This document shows positions 16,635 through 25,706 of a stretch of DNA of 49,654 bases, one piece after another. The DNA comes from a virus. The stretch lies in IMG/VR virus record IMGVR_UViG_3300034164_000003, positions 1-49,654 of that record. The stretch is one strand, 5' to 3'. Every line of letters starts with the position of its first letter. Within the stretch, counting starts at the first letter, position 1. The notes below the pieces were generated by a model. It worked only from the letters and a program-made list of their open reading frames with translations, did not search any database and was not told the origin of the DNA. Made by a program: the position numbers and the translations under genes.

Positions 16635-17309
16635 TCAGGTATATTCAAAATTCATATTAAAGGAGGGATCATAAGTTACCCCACCAGCGCCACCGGTCGG
16701 GAACCGACCACCATTATTGGTTGGTAATCTGCTCTGCCAATCATTATAAGACCGATAGGTCGCGTAGTTTTGCAGCCCAGACTGAATAGCATTGTTGTAG
16801 TTGGCATACATATTGGCCTGGTTCTGGCCAGCTTGCATGGCAATATTGGGAAGTTGGCTTGAAGGGGCCGGGGTTGCATTTCCACTGAACCCTGCTAACC
16901 GGAAACGGCGATCCAGCACATTGCCGTATTCCTGGGATGCAACGCCCTGATTGTATTGAATACCCTCTTTGACCGCCCGCCCGCCGAGTCTATGGCCAGA
17001 GGCGGCTTGATAGCGGTCAAAGGCTGTTTGTCCTTGTTTAAGTCTGAATTGATAACCAGGATCATTTTCTAGAGCCTTGGTGGGGTCGATCTTCCCGGAC
17101 ATGGCGTCGTTTAGCCAATTGACTGACTCCCTTCCGGCCACGCCATAAGCAGCGTCGTTTAATTCAAACCGCCGCTTGTCCTCCGCCATGCGTTCCCGCT
17201 CGACTTGGGCGGCGGTCTCTGCGGCCTTCTCTTGCGCTTTCGCGCCTTTATAGGCGCCATATCCGCCGACCACCACCGATGCTGTTGCTGCCGCTGCGAC
17301 AAAAGGCAT
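16635..17309 (-). CDS. First ejection protein (gp7-like position)
   Basis: 224 residues. A hydrophobic N-terminus (PFVAAAATASVVVGGYGAYK) is followed by a coiled coil (EKAAETAAQVERERMAEDKR) and a Gly/Asn-rich C-terminus. ALENDPGYQFRLKQGQ matches the motif of phage internal core proteins that are injected with DNA. Confidence 0.65.
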   Translation of the reverse strand: MPFVAAAATASVVVGGYGAYKGAKAQEKAAETAAQVERERMAEDKRRFELNDAAYGVAGRESVNWLNDAMSGKIDPTKALENDPGYQFRLKQGQTAFDRYQAASGHRLGGRAVKEGIQYNQGVASQEYGNVLDRRFRLAGFSGNATPAPSSQLPNIAMQAGQNQANMYANYNNAIQSGLQNYATYRSYNDWQSRLPTNNGGRFPTGGAGGVTYDPSFNMNFEYT

Positions 17310-17310
17310 A

Positions 17311-17625
17311 TTAGCCTCCTAATATTTCAATTTCACCGGCCCTATCTATCCGGTGGATACAATAAATCACGGTGTTCGGTTCCAGGCTCAAAAACTTGTG
17401 TTCCGAATTTTCCTTGATGAAAATCGCCGTCGGTGCTTTGTAGTCTCCCTTAAATTCTCCGTCACACCAAACCCTGACGGACCCCACGGCAAGCATGGAG
17501 TGATGCGAGTATTTATGTCGATGTTGCGGGACCAATACACCCTCCTGCTTTATCAGCATTTGCTTGATAAATATCCCGTCCGTGCAGACGATCTCAACCC
17601 CTTCTTCGACGAGATCAGCCGGCAT
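17311..17625 (-). CDS. Cupin-fold protein
   Basis: 104 residues. VPQHRHKYSHHSMLAVGSVR supplies the His-x-His cluster of cupin motif 1, and NSEHKFLSLEPNTVIYCIHR the later His. Small metal-binding cupins can be enzymes or sugar/virion-associated proteins. It overlaps the upstream oxygenase gene by 11 bases, so the two probably act together. Confidence 0.75.
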   Translation of the reverse strand: MPADLVEEGVEIVCTDGIFIKQMLIKQEGVLVPQHRHKYSHHSMLAVGSVRVWCDGEFKGDYKAPTAIFIKENSEHKFLSLEPNTVIYCIHRIDRAGEIEILGG

Positions 17626-18181
17626 AACGCTCCTCGTAACGCTCGGTCTTGGCGCAGATGATTAACGTCACGCGGTCATCGTCGCTGTCATTTACCACCC
17701 AGTGCGGCTTGGTATTGTCGATCAACCAGATTTCCCCAACTTTCGGATTGATTGATTCATTCTCAACGTGGAACGTTGCGCCAGGCGCGCTTTTGAGCGA
17801 AAGATAATATTTTTGATACCAGAGCGCGTGCCATTCAAGATCTGCATGAGGGTCAATTCTACCACCAGGTGGGAGTCGAGTAATCAAAACTCCTCCGAGC
17901 TGCTCCGCTTCCACCCGTGTCATGACCCAAAAGATAAGCTGGCGGACAGGCAGGGCAAACGCTGCATCGTACCAGATTGAAAAATGAGGATCGTTAAACC
18001 CGCCATCTTTGCATTTATTTAAATCATTCGCTCTAATCCAAATATCGTCCATGGCGACATGCGGAGAGTCTGGCCGGTCTTTTCGTAATCGATGGCGGTT
18101 CCAGAGTTCCGGCTGACGGTGGATCGCGGCAACGATATGCGCCACGTCGATTCCTTCCGCTATTTTTAGAAAGTGCTTCAT
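17615..18181 (-). CDS. 2-oxoglutarate/Fe(II) oxygenase, aspartyl-hydroxylase-like
   Basis: 188 residues with the double-stranded beta-helix triad: H-x-D in RIDPHADLEWH, distal His in IDNTKPHWVVND, then an Arg (DDDRVTLII) suited to bind 2-oxoglutarate. Such enzymes hydroxylate Asp/Asn, Pro or small molecules. Encoded inside the virion gene block, it may modify a phage structural protein or a host target. Confidence 0.82.
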   Translation of the reverse strand: MKHFLKIAEGIDVAHIVAAIHRQPELWNRHRLRKDRPDSPHVAMDDIWIRANDLNKCKDGGFNDPHFSIWYDAAFALPVRQLIFWVMTRVEAEQLGGVLITRLPPGGRIDPHADLEWHALWYQKYYLSLKSAPGATFHVENESINPKVGEIWLIDNTKPHWVVNDSDDDRVTLIICAKTERYEERYAG

Positions 18182-18226
18182 GTTTGTTTCGTCATGCTCG
18201 GAGTGTTTCTTCTTGGAAAGTTATCA

Positions 18227-18877
18227 TTAAAACTCCTTCCAAAATTCAATTTCAGCGTAGACTTCGACAACACCGAAAGAAGATGCTGTTCCAAATCCGA
18301 TTGTCGCGGCAGTTGTCAGGCATTGATGTTGAAGTTCTAATGCTTTACCCGCAATAACTGTAAATCTTCCTGAAACAAAGCTTCTATCCATTACATCAGA
18401 CGAGACTAGAGTATTTCCGTTACACCCTATTTGAATAGTCGTTGCATCAGTTACATTTTGTAAACGGCACTTATGCATGTCTACATGAAACGCAGGAGCG
18501 CTAGCTCGAAATCGATAAGTTCCTGCCGTTAAGGTAATTTGATTAGAAGCGAGTGAAGCATTATTCCCCGCATCACTAACTTCTGTATTTAAATCTCTTG
18601 TCCGCCAAGCCCCTGAGGTAAACGTACCGCCATCAGTTCCGCTTGCTTTCTCGTCGCGGATGTAGATATAGGCTTCTGAAACAAGGGTGGCCGGCGATAT
18701 GTAGGCTCCCTCAACTGATCCAGCCGCGACTTCCGCCGCTGTTGCCGCGCGCGGAAAATTATTCCAAACCTGCACAATCCATTTCCAGGCCTCATCGGAA
18801 AGCGATGCGACTTCGCCTAGTTTGGAGATCCAGTTTCCAGGTTGTGGTGGTTTGGCGACGCCTTTTTCAGCGGCCAT
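18227..18877 (-). CDS. Tail fibre/receptor-binding-like protein, 216 aa
   Basis: N-terminal region with PQPGNWISKLGEVASLSDEA as in fibre shafts. The C-terminal ~120 residues are a beta-rich C1q-like trimerisation or receptor domain (ITLTAGTYRFRASAPAFHVD, QHQCLTTAATIGFG). Directly downstream of the gp10-like gene. Confidence 0.65.
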   Translation of the reverse strand: MAAEKGVAKPPQPGNWISKLGEVASLSDEAWKWIVQVWNNFPRAATAAEVAAGSVEGAYISPATLVSEAYIYIRDEKASGTDGGTFTSGAWRTRDLNTEVSDAGNNASLASNQITLTAGTYRFRASAPAFHVDMHKCRLQNVTDATTIQIGCNGNTLVSSDVMDRSFVSGRFTVIAGKALELQHQCLTTAATIGFGTASSFGVVEVYAEIEFWKEF

Positions 18878-20289
18878 CAGGATCTCCCTACCTGAATATC
18901 GGCAAAGAGGTTGAACAGGCTAAAGGAAACAGGATCAGAACAACTCAGCTCGAACACCCAGTCGTACCCCATACCTAAATTCGTCCAGGCTGGTTTATAT
19001 TCCGGCTGCCCAATCGCTCCCAGGCTACGCCATAAATCCGATGACCACGTTCTACCGCCGTCCACCGAATATCGCATCATGACCTGCGGGTCAGAACCTT
19101 GGCCGGTGATTAATCCCACTCCAGCTTCGGCGTCCAGAATCAGCGAGCGAACAGAGATCCCCAGCCCGTCCTTATGAAAAACGCGGGTAATGCGCTTGCG
19201 GATAAGCGGGTTCGTGTTGTCGCTGTAGACAGCGGGGTCGAGCTCGTAGATCGTGCCGTCTGAGTAATCCCCGACATAGGCTTTATTGTTGAGATATCCA
19301 TATCCCGCCCCCCGAAAGCGCTCAAGCCCGTAGCTTTTAAGCTCGCTCCATTGTTTCGTTTCGATATTGAGCGAAAAGGTTCTTTCGGCGGAGGGAAAGG
19401 TCAGCTCGTAAAAGCTCGCCTCATCCATGCGTCTGCACCAGGCAATTGCATCGCTCTTAACGGAAAGCTTGTTGATCTGTATCGTCGTTTCGCTGTCAGA
19501 AACAATCTCGAACTGGGCGCCGTTGGCCTTCACAACCGCCATGCCGCCTTCAAAGTTACTCGCCAACCAGAAAAGCCCATGGACACTTCGAGCAATGGAA
19601 TAGGGCGCCCCGATACCGATCGGTAAAGCAGCGGGATAGGTCTCGAATGGAAAAAGTGCGTTACCGGAGTTAAAATAAAGTTGCGTCACTTCCGATCCGA
19701 ACATGTACAGATCCTTGCCGTGCACTTCTTCGGCCAAGGTCTTGTCGGGGTTGATCGATGCGGTCTCAAAATCCAACGCGGCCCACGCGGATGGATCTTC
19801 GGTATTGGTGTTGATAAAAAAATCATCGGTATCCGCGTCGTTCACCGGGAAATAGCCGTCCATGTAGGCGACATGGGTCGGTTTGTCCGGGAAATCCGGG
19901 TCGGTAATATTCGTCAACGTCGTGCCGTCGGTGTAATAGCCCTTGGTTCCATCGACGAACATGAGCTTTAGGCGGCCGGGCACCATGACCACACGAGAAC
20001 CGGAAGTCAGTAAAGTGCCGACATTCGTCAGTAATCCCGCGCTGTCCTGGGAAAAGAGTTCCGAGCCAGACACCCACCAGAGCTTGTCCAGGAACTTCGC
20101 GGGGTTGCAGCGGTGCGGACCCAATCCTGCAATGCCGGCCGCCACAAGGCCGGGCTGGGAATACATAATGAGGTCCGATTTCGCGTCTCCCTCACGAAAG
20201 GCGGTGTACATGTTAATGGCCCTTTGGCTATTTGCTTGAATAGCCTTGTCCTGGCGGCTTGGACCGTTGAGGGGTAAAGATACTCTCAC
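18877..20289 (-). CDS. P22 gp10-like packaged-DNA stabilisation protein
   Basis: 470 residues. NSQRAINMYTAFREGDAKSD at the start, PFETYPAALPIGIGAPYSIA in the middle, and YSVDGGRTWSSDLWRSLG near the end are the signature of gp10-type tail-hub proteins that plug the portal after packaging and carry the tail needle or fibres. Full length for the family. Confidence 0.85.
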   Translation of the reverse strand: MRVSLPLNGPSRQDKAIQANSQRAINMYTAFREGDAKSDLIMYSQPGLVAAGIAGLGPHRCNPAKFLDKLWWVSGSELFSQDSAGLLTNVGTLLTSGSRVVMVPGRLKLMFVDGTKGYYTDGTTLTNITDPDFPDKPTHVAYMDGYFPVNDADTDDFFINTNTEDPSAWAALDFETASINPDKTLAEEVHGKDLYMFGSEVTQLYFNSGNALFPFETYPAALPIGIGAPYSIARSVHGLFWLASNFEGGMAVVKANGAQFEIVSDSETTIQINKLSVKSDAIAWCRRMDEASFYELTFPSAERTFSLNIETKQWSELKSYGLERFRGAGYGYLNNKAYVGDYSDGTIYELDPAVYSDNTNPLIRKRITRVFHKDGLGISVRSLILDAEAGVGLITGQGSDPQVMMRYSVDGGRTWSSDLWRSLGAIGQPEYKPAWTNLGMGYDWVFELSCSDPVSFSLFNLFADIQVGRS

Positions 20290-20357
20290 CTATAGCTCCT
20301 GGCATGAAACTTGCTGGTATGCTTATTAAGCACGCTCTGGCGTGAAATTTCAAGGAT

Positions 20358-20372
20358 TGGCACGATTCGTGC
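20358..20372 (+). promoter_or_regulatory. Sigma54-like -24/-12 element
   Basis: TGGCACGATTCGTGC matches TGGCACG-N4-TTGC with one mismatch, and the essential GG and GC are at the correct spacing. It points to the moron genes 20511-21462. Confidence 0.45.
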
Positions 20373-20396
20373 ATTCTCTACTATGTATATGGGAGG

Positions 20397-20424
20397 TTGA
20401 CAGCAGGACGAGGCTGTCTATACT
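20397..20424 (+). promoter_or_regulatory. Sigma70-like promoter for the moron
   Basis: TTGACA, 16-base spacer, TATACT. Directed to the plus-strand cassette, so these genes can be expressed from the prophage independently of late transcription. Confidence 0.65.
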
Positions 20425-20510
20425 TAACAGTGAATGCGGTCGGTAGAGTGCGATTAACACCCTACCGCCCGGCTCGCCAAATCATGCAATCTAACAAGGA
20501 GACTGCAATC

Positions 20511-20684
20511 ATGACTAAGCTAATTATACTAAGTTTCGCGCTTGCCGCGGCTTTTCTTGTCGTCAAAAATCCACCGAATAAAGAAGCCGTCCTGCAATTG
20601 CAACGACTTAACGATAATTTAGAGAGGCTGCGCGACACGGAGATGCGCTTTCCGGCGCGCGTGGATCAGAAGTTTAGTGCATGA
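20511..20684 (+). CDS. Small exported or membrane-anchored protein, 57 aa
   Basis: N-terminal hydrophobic segment (LIILSFALAAAFLVV) followed by a short coiled coil (VLQLQRLNDNLERLRDTEMR). It starts after AAGGAGACTGCAATC and overlaps the next gene by 4 bases. First gene of the moron; likely in the inner membrane or periplasm. Confidence 0.6.
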   Translation: MTKLIILSFALAAAFLVVKNPPNKEAVLQLQRLNDNLERLRDTEMRFPARVDQKFSA

Positions 20685-21124
20685 AAAAGATCGTTCTGCT
20701 CTGCTGCTTGCTTGCCGGCCATGCGCACGCCGACGAATGGTCTCTCCAAATTAATGGCGTCTCGCGCCATCAAGGCAAATGCCGTATAGAGTGCAACGAA
20801 AATAATAAAGGCATCGGCCTTCAATATGGCTGGACCGACGAAAGTGGTTATGCCAAGGCACTTACAGCCGGAACGTTAATCAACAGCATGAATGATCGCT
20901 CGTATTATGCCGGTGGAGCGACAAAGCTTACTATGGGGCCTGTTGGCGTAGGCGCATTTTATGGCTTAGTTTATTATCCGGCCGAACAGGCGAACTGGTG
21001 GCCAGCACTCTTACCGATGTTATCGCTCGATTTCAAGCGGTTTGGGATCAATGCGATTTATATCCCGGCAGTAGGAAATGATGTAGTACCGGCTTTATTT
21101 TTTCAGTTGGTAGTTAAACTTTAA
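20681..21124 (+). CDS. Secreted outer-membrane beta-barrel-like protein
   Basis: 147 residues with a signal peptide (MKKIVLLCCLLAGHAHA) and alternating beta strands (GIGLQYGWTDESGYAKALTA, YYAGGATKLTMGPVGVGAFY) ending in FQLVVKL, whose terminal aromatic/hydrophobic pattern suits BAM-mediated insertion. Related proteins occur as phage lysogenic genes. Surface change or superinfection exclusion is inferred, not shown. Confidence 0.7.
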   Translation: MKKIVLLCCLLAGHAHADEWSLQINGVSRHQGKCRIECNENNKGIGLQYGWTDESGYAKALTAGTLINSMNDRSYYAGGATKLTMGPVGVGAFYGLVYYPAEQANWWPALLPMLSLDFKRFGINAIYIPAVGNDVVPALFFQLVVKL

Positions 21125-21138
21125 TAAAGGAGATCGTC

Positions 21139-21462
21139 ATGGCTACTTCAAAGTATATCTTTATTTTTTGTTTGTTTCTGATTGGATGCTCAACACTAAG
21201 AATACCGGCGAATCTAAATCCGTCCATGGAAACCTGGAAAGGTGCTTCTCCGCAGGATGTTGTTGCTGGTTTCGACAATCCATATCGCCAGTCTCTTTCG
21301 CCGGAAGGAAACCTAGTTTACGAGTACCGCCATAACGGAACGGCTTACTACGACAACATGATTCTTCCGTTGGAATGTGATCGTTCGTTTGAGTTTAGAA
21401 ATGACGCTATGATCCGTTGGAAATGGAGTGGTAATTATTGCGCGGTAATATCACGGAAATAG
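21139..21462 (+). CDS. Lipoprotein, 107 aa
   Basis: Signal peptide with lipobox (YIFIFCLFLIGCSTL). The mature part has NPYRQSLSPEGNLVYEYRH and two further cysteines, similar to small phage-borne lipoproteins. AAAGGAGATCGTC precedes the ATG. Last gene of the moron, ending just before the convergent terminator. Confidence 0.7.
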   Translation: MATSKYIFIFCLFLIGCSTLRIPANLNPSMETWKGASPQDVVAGFDNPYRQSLSPEGNLVYEYRHNGTAYYDNMILPLECDRSFEFRNDAMIRWKWSGNYCAVISRK

Positions 21463-21471
21463 AAAAATCAT

Positions 21472-21501
21472 CTTGGGGTGATTTTAAATTGTCACCCCAA
21501 G
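21472..21501 (-). terminator. Rho-independent terminator after the tail fibre gene
   Basis: CTTGGGGTGA and TCACCCCAAG form a perfect 10-bp stem around a 10-base loop. On the minus strand it is followed by ATGA and five T. The fibre gene's stop codon lies inside the stem. It may also stop plus-strand moron transcripts, though less well. Confidence 0.7.
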
Positions 21502-23165
21502 AGTTCGCCACTAATTCCACTTTGCGAAATTCCAGGCAATCCGCTATCTCCATACCAAACACCAGTTCCAACTGCCTCCGAATATTCCAGCCAAGCAAGA
21601 AAATGTCTTCCTGCTGGCGGGTTTCCCTTATAGCGAGAAAATATACTATTTGCTGGAGAGGCGGTCGAACCAACAGGACTATCTAAAGAATTAATTGCAT
21701 CAGAAGAAGCTGTGGTGGTTGAATCCAGCCCAACTGAAACAATTTTTTTACTACTGGCCGCAGCGGCCTGACTATTAGCCGCGCTTGCAGCTACCAGCGC
21801 TTCTATCAAATCCTCAGAAACACCAATAATAAAATCTAGTTGGTTCGCCGCATTAGCATTTGCTTGTCTGAATGTCGCGGTAGTATAAGTCCAACTATCC
21901 GTAGTTTCTAACGCTGCCCGCATCGCCCTACGAACACGATTGTAATAATTCCACACATACCGCTTAGCCAAAGAATCTTCCGTCTGACCCGAAACCGTCG
22001 TAGTGCGGAATGATCCAATATAACGCCGCGTGGTCGCGCCGGATTTAACTAGTACGCCATTTTGTAGGACTAAGGCGGTAGCACGGGTGGTGTCATTGGT
22101 CCAGGCCAGCGCTTCAATCGCAACCACGCCTGAGTTATCAAAGGCGAACATGTCGTACATTTGACTTGTCGTCGCCGGGACGGCAAGAGACAGCTCGGAA
22201 AAAGTACGCAGTATCCAGCCGGTTGAGCCGTTATAAAGCGCGATGCGATTACCTTTGTATGGCGTGAAATAAATTGTCGTCGCGGCCAGTACATCAGCGG
22301 TGGTGACGGGAACAGCGGTCGTTAACGTCAGCCGCCCGTTACAAACGTCAAGCTGATCGGTGCTGAAAGTGAAAACCTCCGGCGCGTTCTTTAGTATAAA
22401 CCGCGAAAACTTAACATCATCGAACCGCGTCGTTCCCGACGTCGCGTCACTTGAAGAACAACCAGTTAATTTAATCTGCGCGAAAGCCGCGTCCGAGGGT
22501 GAAGTGACTTCGGCCCATTTCTCCGTCCAGGCTACCGGGTTAGTGGTGGAGTTGTCGTAAATCGACGTACTGACCGTTGCGGAGGCTGTTCCGTCTTTTT
22601 TGAACCAGAAAATCTCAACAACGTTCCGCACATCCGCCACGGTGCTTTTGATGGCAAAGCCAACGGTGTAGATAATGGAGGGAGAAACGGCGAATTGATT
22701 AGTGCTTGTTAGGGTTCCGCCGCCGGTGCCAATTGAAACAAACTTCGCGGATACAGCACCGTTGAATGTCTCCGTGGTGTCGAGCAAGAACGTCCCGCCG
22801 GTAAACAGCGCGCGCGTCCAACTATTCGGTATCCCATCCGCATCGGTATCGTCCTCGAATGACGGATTGAGGGCTAGATTAGCCTCGCCGGTCGCGCTTG
22901 AGGTCTCTGTCAGATTAATATCGTCGTCGGTGTAAACAACGACATTGGTGGGGGTGTAGAAAGTGACGTCGGCGTTTCCGGAGAACCAGATTTGTGCGGC
23001 GCCGTTAGCGTCTGCTATAACAGTAGCTAAGTTTTCATTGCTAACGGTAAGGCCGCTATCCTTGTAGGTTATTTTGGGGGTCGAAGTTCCGGGCTCCCAG
23101 AATGCCCATTTGTACCCGGCAAACTCCGTACCGAGAATAATCCGACCGCCTAAGAATTGTGCCAT
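21492..23165 (-). CDS. Tail fibre or tailspike protein, 557 aa
   Basis: The N-terminus (FAGYKWAFWEPGTSTPKITY, QIWFSGNADVTFYTP) is the capsid-attachment type seen in podovirus tailspikes. Residues ~95-255 form a carbohydrate-binding-like jelly roll starting NLALNPSFEDDTDADGIPNS. The C-terminal part is beta-rich with a Ser/Ala coiled stretch. Likely host-recognition protein. Confidence 0.7.
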   Translation of the reverse strand: MAQFLGGRIILGTEFAGYKWAFWEPGTSTPKITYKDSGLTVSNENLATVIADANGAAQIWFSGNADVTFYTPTNVVVYTDDDINLTETSSATGEANLALNPSFEDDTDADGIPNSWTRALFTGGTFLLDTTETFNGAVSAKFVSIGTGGGTLTSTNQFAVSPSIIYTVGFAIKSTVADVRNVVEIFWFKKDGTASATVSTSIYDNSTTNPVAWTEKWAEVTSPSDAAFAQIKLTGCSSSDATSGTTRFDDVKFSRFILKNAPEVFTFSTDQLDVCNGRLTLTTAVPVTTADVLAATTIYFTPYKGNRIALYNGSTGWILRTFSELSLAVPATTSQMYDMFAFDNSGVVAIEALAWTNDTTRATALVLQNGVLVKSGATTRRYIGSFRTTTVSGQTEDSLAKRYVWNYYNRVRRAMRAALETTDSWTYTTATFRQANANAANQLDFIIGVSEDLIEALVAASAANSQAAAASSKKIVSVGLDSTTTASSDAINSLDSPVGSTASPANSIFSRYKGNPPAGRHFLAWLEYSEAVGTGVWYGDSGLPGISQSGISGELLG

Positions 23166-24112
23166 TATCGTTCACACTCAAAGAAAACGGGTTCAGCGTT
23201 ATCAGGATCGAGATTGCCGGCAATGGATAACGCCTCGTTGCGATAGTCCTTCATTTCCTGGGTTACAGGCCGTCCATTAGCCGTTGCCACGTCAATAGCG
23301 AGTTGGCCGACTAAGGGTTTAAACCACTCCTGGGGATAGTCCGGGGTGTCAGCCGAGGCGTCGAAGTCCTCGGCCGGTCGCAAGAAGGTTAGCAAGTAAA
23401 CTTGCGTCGTGTCGTTGATGTTGTAATCAAAGGTCAATGTTCCAGTAGTGACGCCGCGCTCATACAAATATCGCGTCGGTGTCCCGCTGTTATTCTTCTT
23501 AAGTAGCCCTTCCTCGTAGTTACCGAGGCTCATGGGGTCAACGACGGTTTCATTTCCGGAGGTGTCTTTCCAGCGCACCGAGATCATGCTTAAGGGAAGC
23601 ATGATTTTATTGGTGTACCAGTAGACCGTGCTTCCAGAGGCGGCGGCGGAAGGGAGTTGAGTCGTTATCGTGACTGAGGTGTTAGCGACAAACGAAACAA
23701 TGGTGGTCCAGTGGATCGTTCCGTCATTAAGTCTTATCCCGATATTGTCACCATTCACCATACCGGTCGTGGCAATTATAGATAAGACCGTCTGTGCGGC
23801 TGCTTCGTCCGCTGATAACGTGCTTGAGTTATAAGAAGCGGTGGCGTGATCTCCGCCGGTGCCTAGGATGTATTGTTCCTCCGCGAGCTCCGGGAACAGA
23901 AAAGCGCGTTTGCGAGTCCAGACTTTAAGACCGGGGGCGAAGTCAGCCTTCCCCATCCACTGCTTACCGATGAGGTTAAGCAAAAGCCTGCTGCGATTAT
24001 AATCCTCCGCCGATAGTACGCGACCGATACCTTTAAAACCGGCCATTTCGTTGGAAAGATTTATGATCTCAAGCTCGGAAACGGTGAAATCATGACTGCC
24101 GGAGGATGGCAC
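23165..24112 (-). CDS. Head-tail connector/tail accessory protein (gp4-like position)
   Basis: 315 residues. Helical ends (RLLLNLIGKQWMGKADFA; GQLAIDVATANGRPV) enclose an inserted beta domain (~85-165, Ala/Thr-rich). The gene lies next to the tail genes where P22-like phages encode the tail accessory factor. It would contact the portal. The beta insertion makes it longer than P22 gp4 (~166 aa). Assignment by architecture and position. Confidence 0.55.
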   Translation of the reverse strand: MPSSGSHDFTVSELEIINLSNEMAGFKGIGRVLSAEDYNRSRLLLNLIGKQWMGKADFAPGLKVWTRKRAFLFPELAEEQYILGTGGDHATASYNSSTLSADEAAAQTVLSIIATTGMVNGDNIGIRLNDGTIHWTTIVSFVANTSVTITTQLPSAAASGSTVYWYTNKIMLPLSMISVRWKDTSGNETVVDPMSLGNYEEGLLKKNNSGTPTRYLYERGVTTGTLTFDYNINDTTQVYLLTFLRPAEDFDASADTPDYPQEWFKPLVGQLAIDVATANGRPVTQEMKDYRNEALSIAGNLDPDNAEPVFFECER

Positions 24113-25705
24113 TTATCCCCCCACCGCTTGAAGCGGCGGCGCGCGCTCTAGCGTGCCGGTTTTCTTCAAGACGCCCAGTATTCCGGCCCAGGCCGCATCG
24201 GCCGGTATCGCGGCTTGGCAAACAGCGACTCCTGTTTGTTCATCCTGATAACAAAATTGAAAACTCGTGTGAAGCATGTGGCATGGGTGGCATTTTACCG
24301 ATGGCGGTGGCGCGAGCGAGCACGTATTCACCCAATGTTTCGTCAAGTTCTCTTTCGTCGAGTGGGAGAGAAAACAGACCTTCGGCACCTGCTCCATGCC
24401 GACCGCGTTTAAAATACCGGTCTCAGGGCCGATGACTAAACCCGCCTGCTTGCAGCAGAATGTTAGAGTCTCCCGAATTTTCCAGACTCCGGCGCGCCTG
24501 AGAACCCGCGGCTCTTTCTCCCAACCAGCCTCTAAAATCTGCGCCATAGCATTACCCAGGAGGATTACTCGGCAGTCGGGGAATGTCAGGAGCAGTCGGG
24601 CAATGATCTGGTCCATATAAGGCCAGGTCTTATGCACCGAGCTGCCGGACATGGAGAAGGCAACAATCAGGTTCCCGCCAATCCTCGCCCGTTCTCGCAC
24701 CGCCCACTCTTGCTCTTCCGGAGTCGGATAGAAATGCGGTGCGAACTTATCCTGGACGCCCGCGATAAGGTGCGTCATTTCGAGGTAATTTTTATCGCAC
24801 ATCGCATGCCTTGCCTCTTTGGGCCAAAAATGGACGGTTCTGCCGGGAATGGCTAAAAATGTTCCCTCCACCGATTCACTAAGGTTTATGAATTTATCAA
24901 AACGCCGCTTCATGGATTCCCAGTAGGGGCCGAGTTCTTCATTTGGCACTTGGTCGGTATCTTGAATCTCAAACGCGTCAATATTGGGATCGTGCAATAA
25001 TATTTCCTGGCCTGCGGGAGTCGTCACAAATGTAACGTGATAGCCCAATTTCTTGAGTCCGGGAAGGATAGAAGAGCTTTGAACTTGATCACCGATCCCA
25101 CCATACCTGACCACGGCGGCGGTTTTTTCCGGCCTTGGCTTTTTATGCGAATATTGCACCTTGGATCCGCCCTTCTTAAATATGAACAGGAGAGAATATT
25201 CGTTTAAGCGGTGCCCGGGCCCAAAGTCTTGATCGCGCCGCTCGAATTTAACAAGATCCCACACGCCGGCGCGGTTCATCATGTCGACGACGCGGTCATA
25301 GTTGACGTTCCATTCATGGTCCGGATTGGCGCCTTCTTCTCCGACCTTCGGATATTGATCTTCATCCGGTAGGTAAAGAACGAGGTAGCCGCCTTTTTTA
25401 ATCACACGGAACCATTCCTTCAAAGCCTGCTCAGGCTGGTCCATGTGTTCGAGGGTATGCGAGGAAAATACTGAATCCATGCTCTCCGTTGCGAACATGG
25501 AAAGATCACACGCGTCAGCAACAACATCCGGCTTAAACTGCCAACCGAACCGATGCGCGTGGTCCATGTTATCGACGCTGATCGCGTGGGGGAAAATCTT
25601 GAATGGTCCCGCGCCGATGTCCAGCACGCGCCCTCGTACATAGGGAACGACATCGTATTTTACTTTCTCAGCCTCGTTACCTTGGGGGTCGTCAGCGCGC
25701 CACAT
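24113..25705 (-). CDS. Methyltransferase-glycosyltransferase (GT9-like) fusion
   Basis: 530 residues. Residues ~1-175: class I SAM methyltransferase with GRVLDIGAGPFKIFPHAISV and SSHTLEHMDQPEQALKEWFR. Residues ~195-505: a GT9 heptosyltransferase-like domain with AAVVRYGGIGDQVQSSSILP, AFSMSGSSVHKTWPYMDQI and GPETGILNAVGMEQVPKVCF. GT9 enzymes transfer heptose or related sugars to LPS or protein. Immediately after TylF-like and small genes following the capsid genes. A role in glycan or virion modification is inferred. Confidence 0.82.
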   Translation of the reverse strand: MWRADDPQGNEAEKVKYDVVPYVRGRVLDIGAGPFKIFPHAISVDNMDHAHRFGWQFKPDVVADACDLSMFATESMDSVFSSHTLEHMDQPEQALKEWFRVIKKGGYLVLYLPDEDQYPKVGEEGANPDHEWNVNYDRVVDMMNRAGVWDLVKFERRDQDFGPGHRLNEYSLLFIFKKGGSKVQYSHKKPRPEKTAAVVRYGGIGDQVQSSSILPGLKKLGYHVTFVTTPAGQEILLHDPNIDAFEIQDTDQVPNEELGPYWESMKRRFDKFINLSESVEGTFLAIPGRTVHFWPKEARHAMCDKNYLEMTHLIAGVQDKFAPHFYPTPEEQEWAVRERARIGGNLIVAFSMSGSSVHKTWPYMDQIIARLLLTFPDCRVILLGNAMAQILEAGWEKEPRVLRRAGVWKIRETLTFCCKQAGLVIGPETGILNAVGMEQVPKVCFLSHSTKENLTKHWVNTCSLAPPPSVKCHPCHMLHTSFQFCYQDEQTGVAVCQAAIPADAAWAGILGVLKKTGTLERAPPLQAVGG

Positions 25706-25706
25706 T

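Larger units (their letters stand above)
20290..20510. other. Divergent intergenic region between late operon and moron
   Basis: No gene in 221 bases. It contains a sigma54-like site, a sigma70-like promoter, and the ribosome-binding site AAGGAG for the 20511 gene. The minus-strand late transcript must pass through it to reach gp10. Confidence 0.6.

Noticed and set aside
24215-24856. Several plus-strand frames over the MTase-GT9 gene
   Set aside because: They are antisense shadows of a well-supported 530-aa gene and show no domain.
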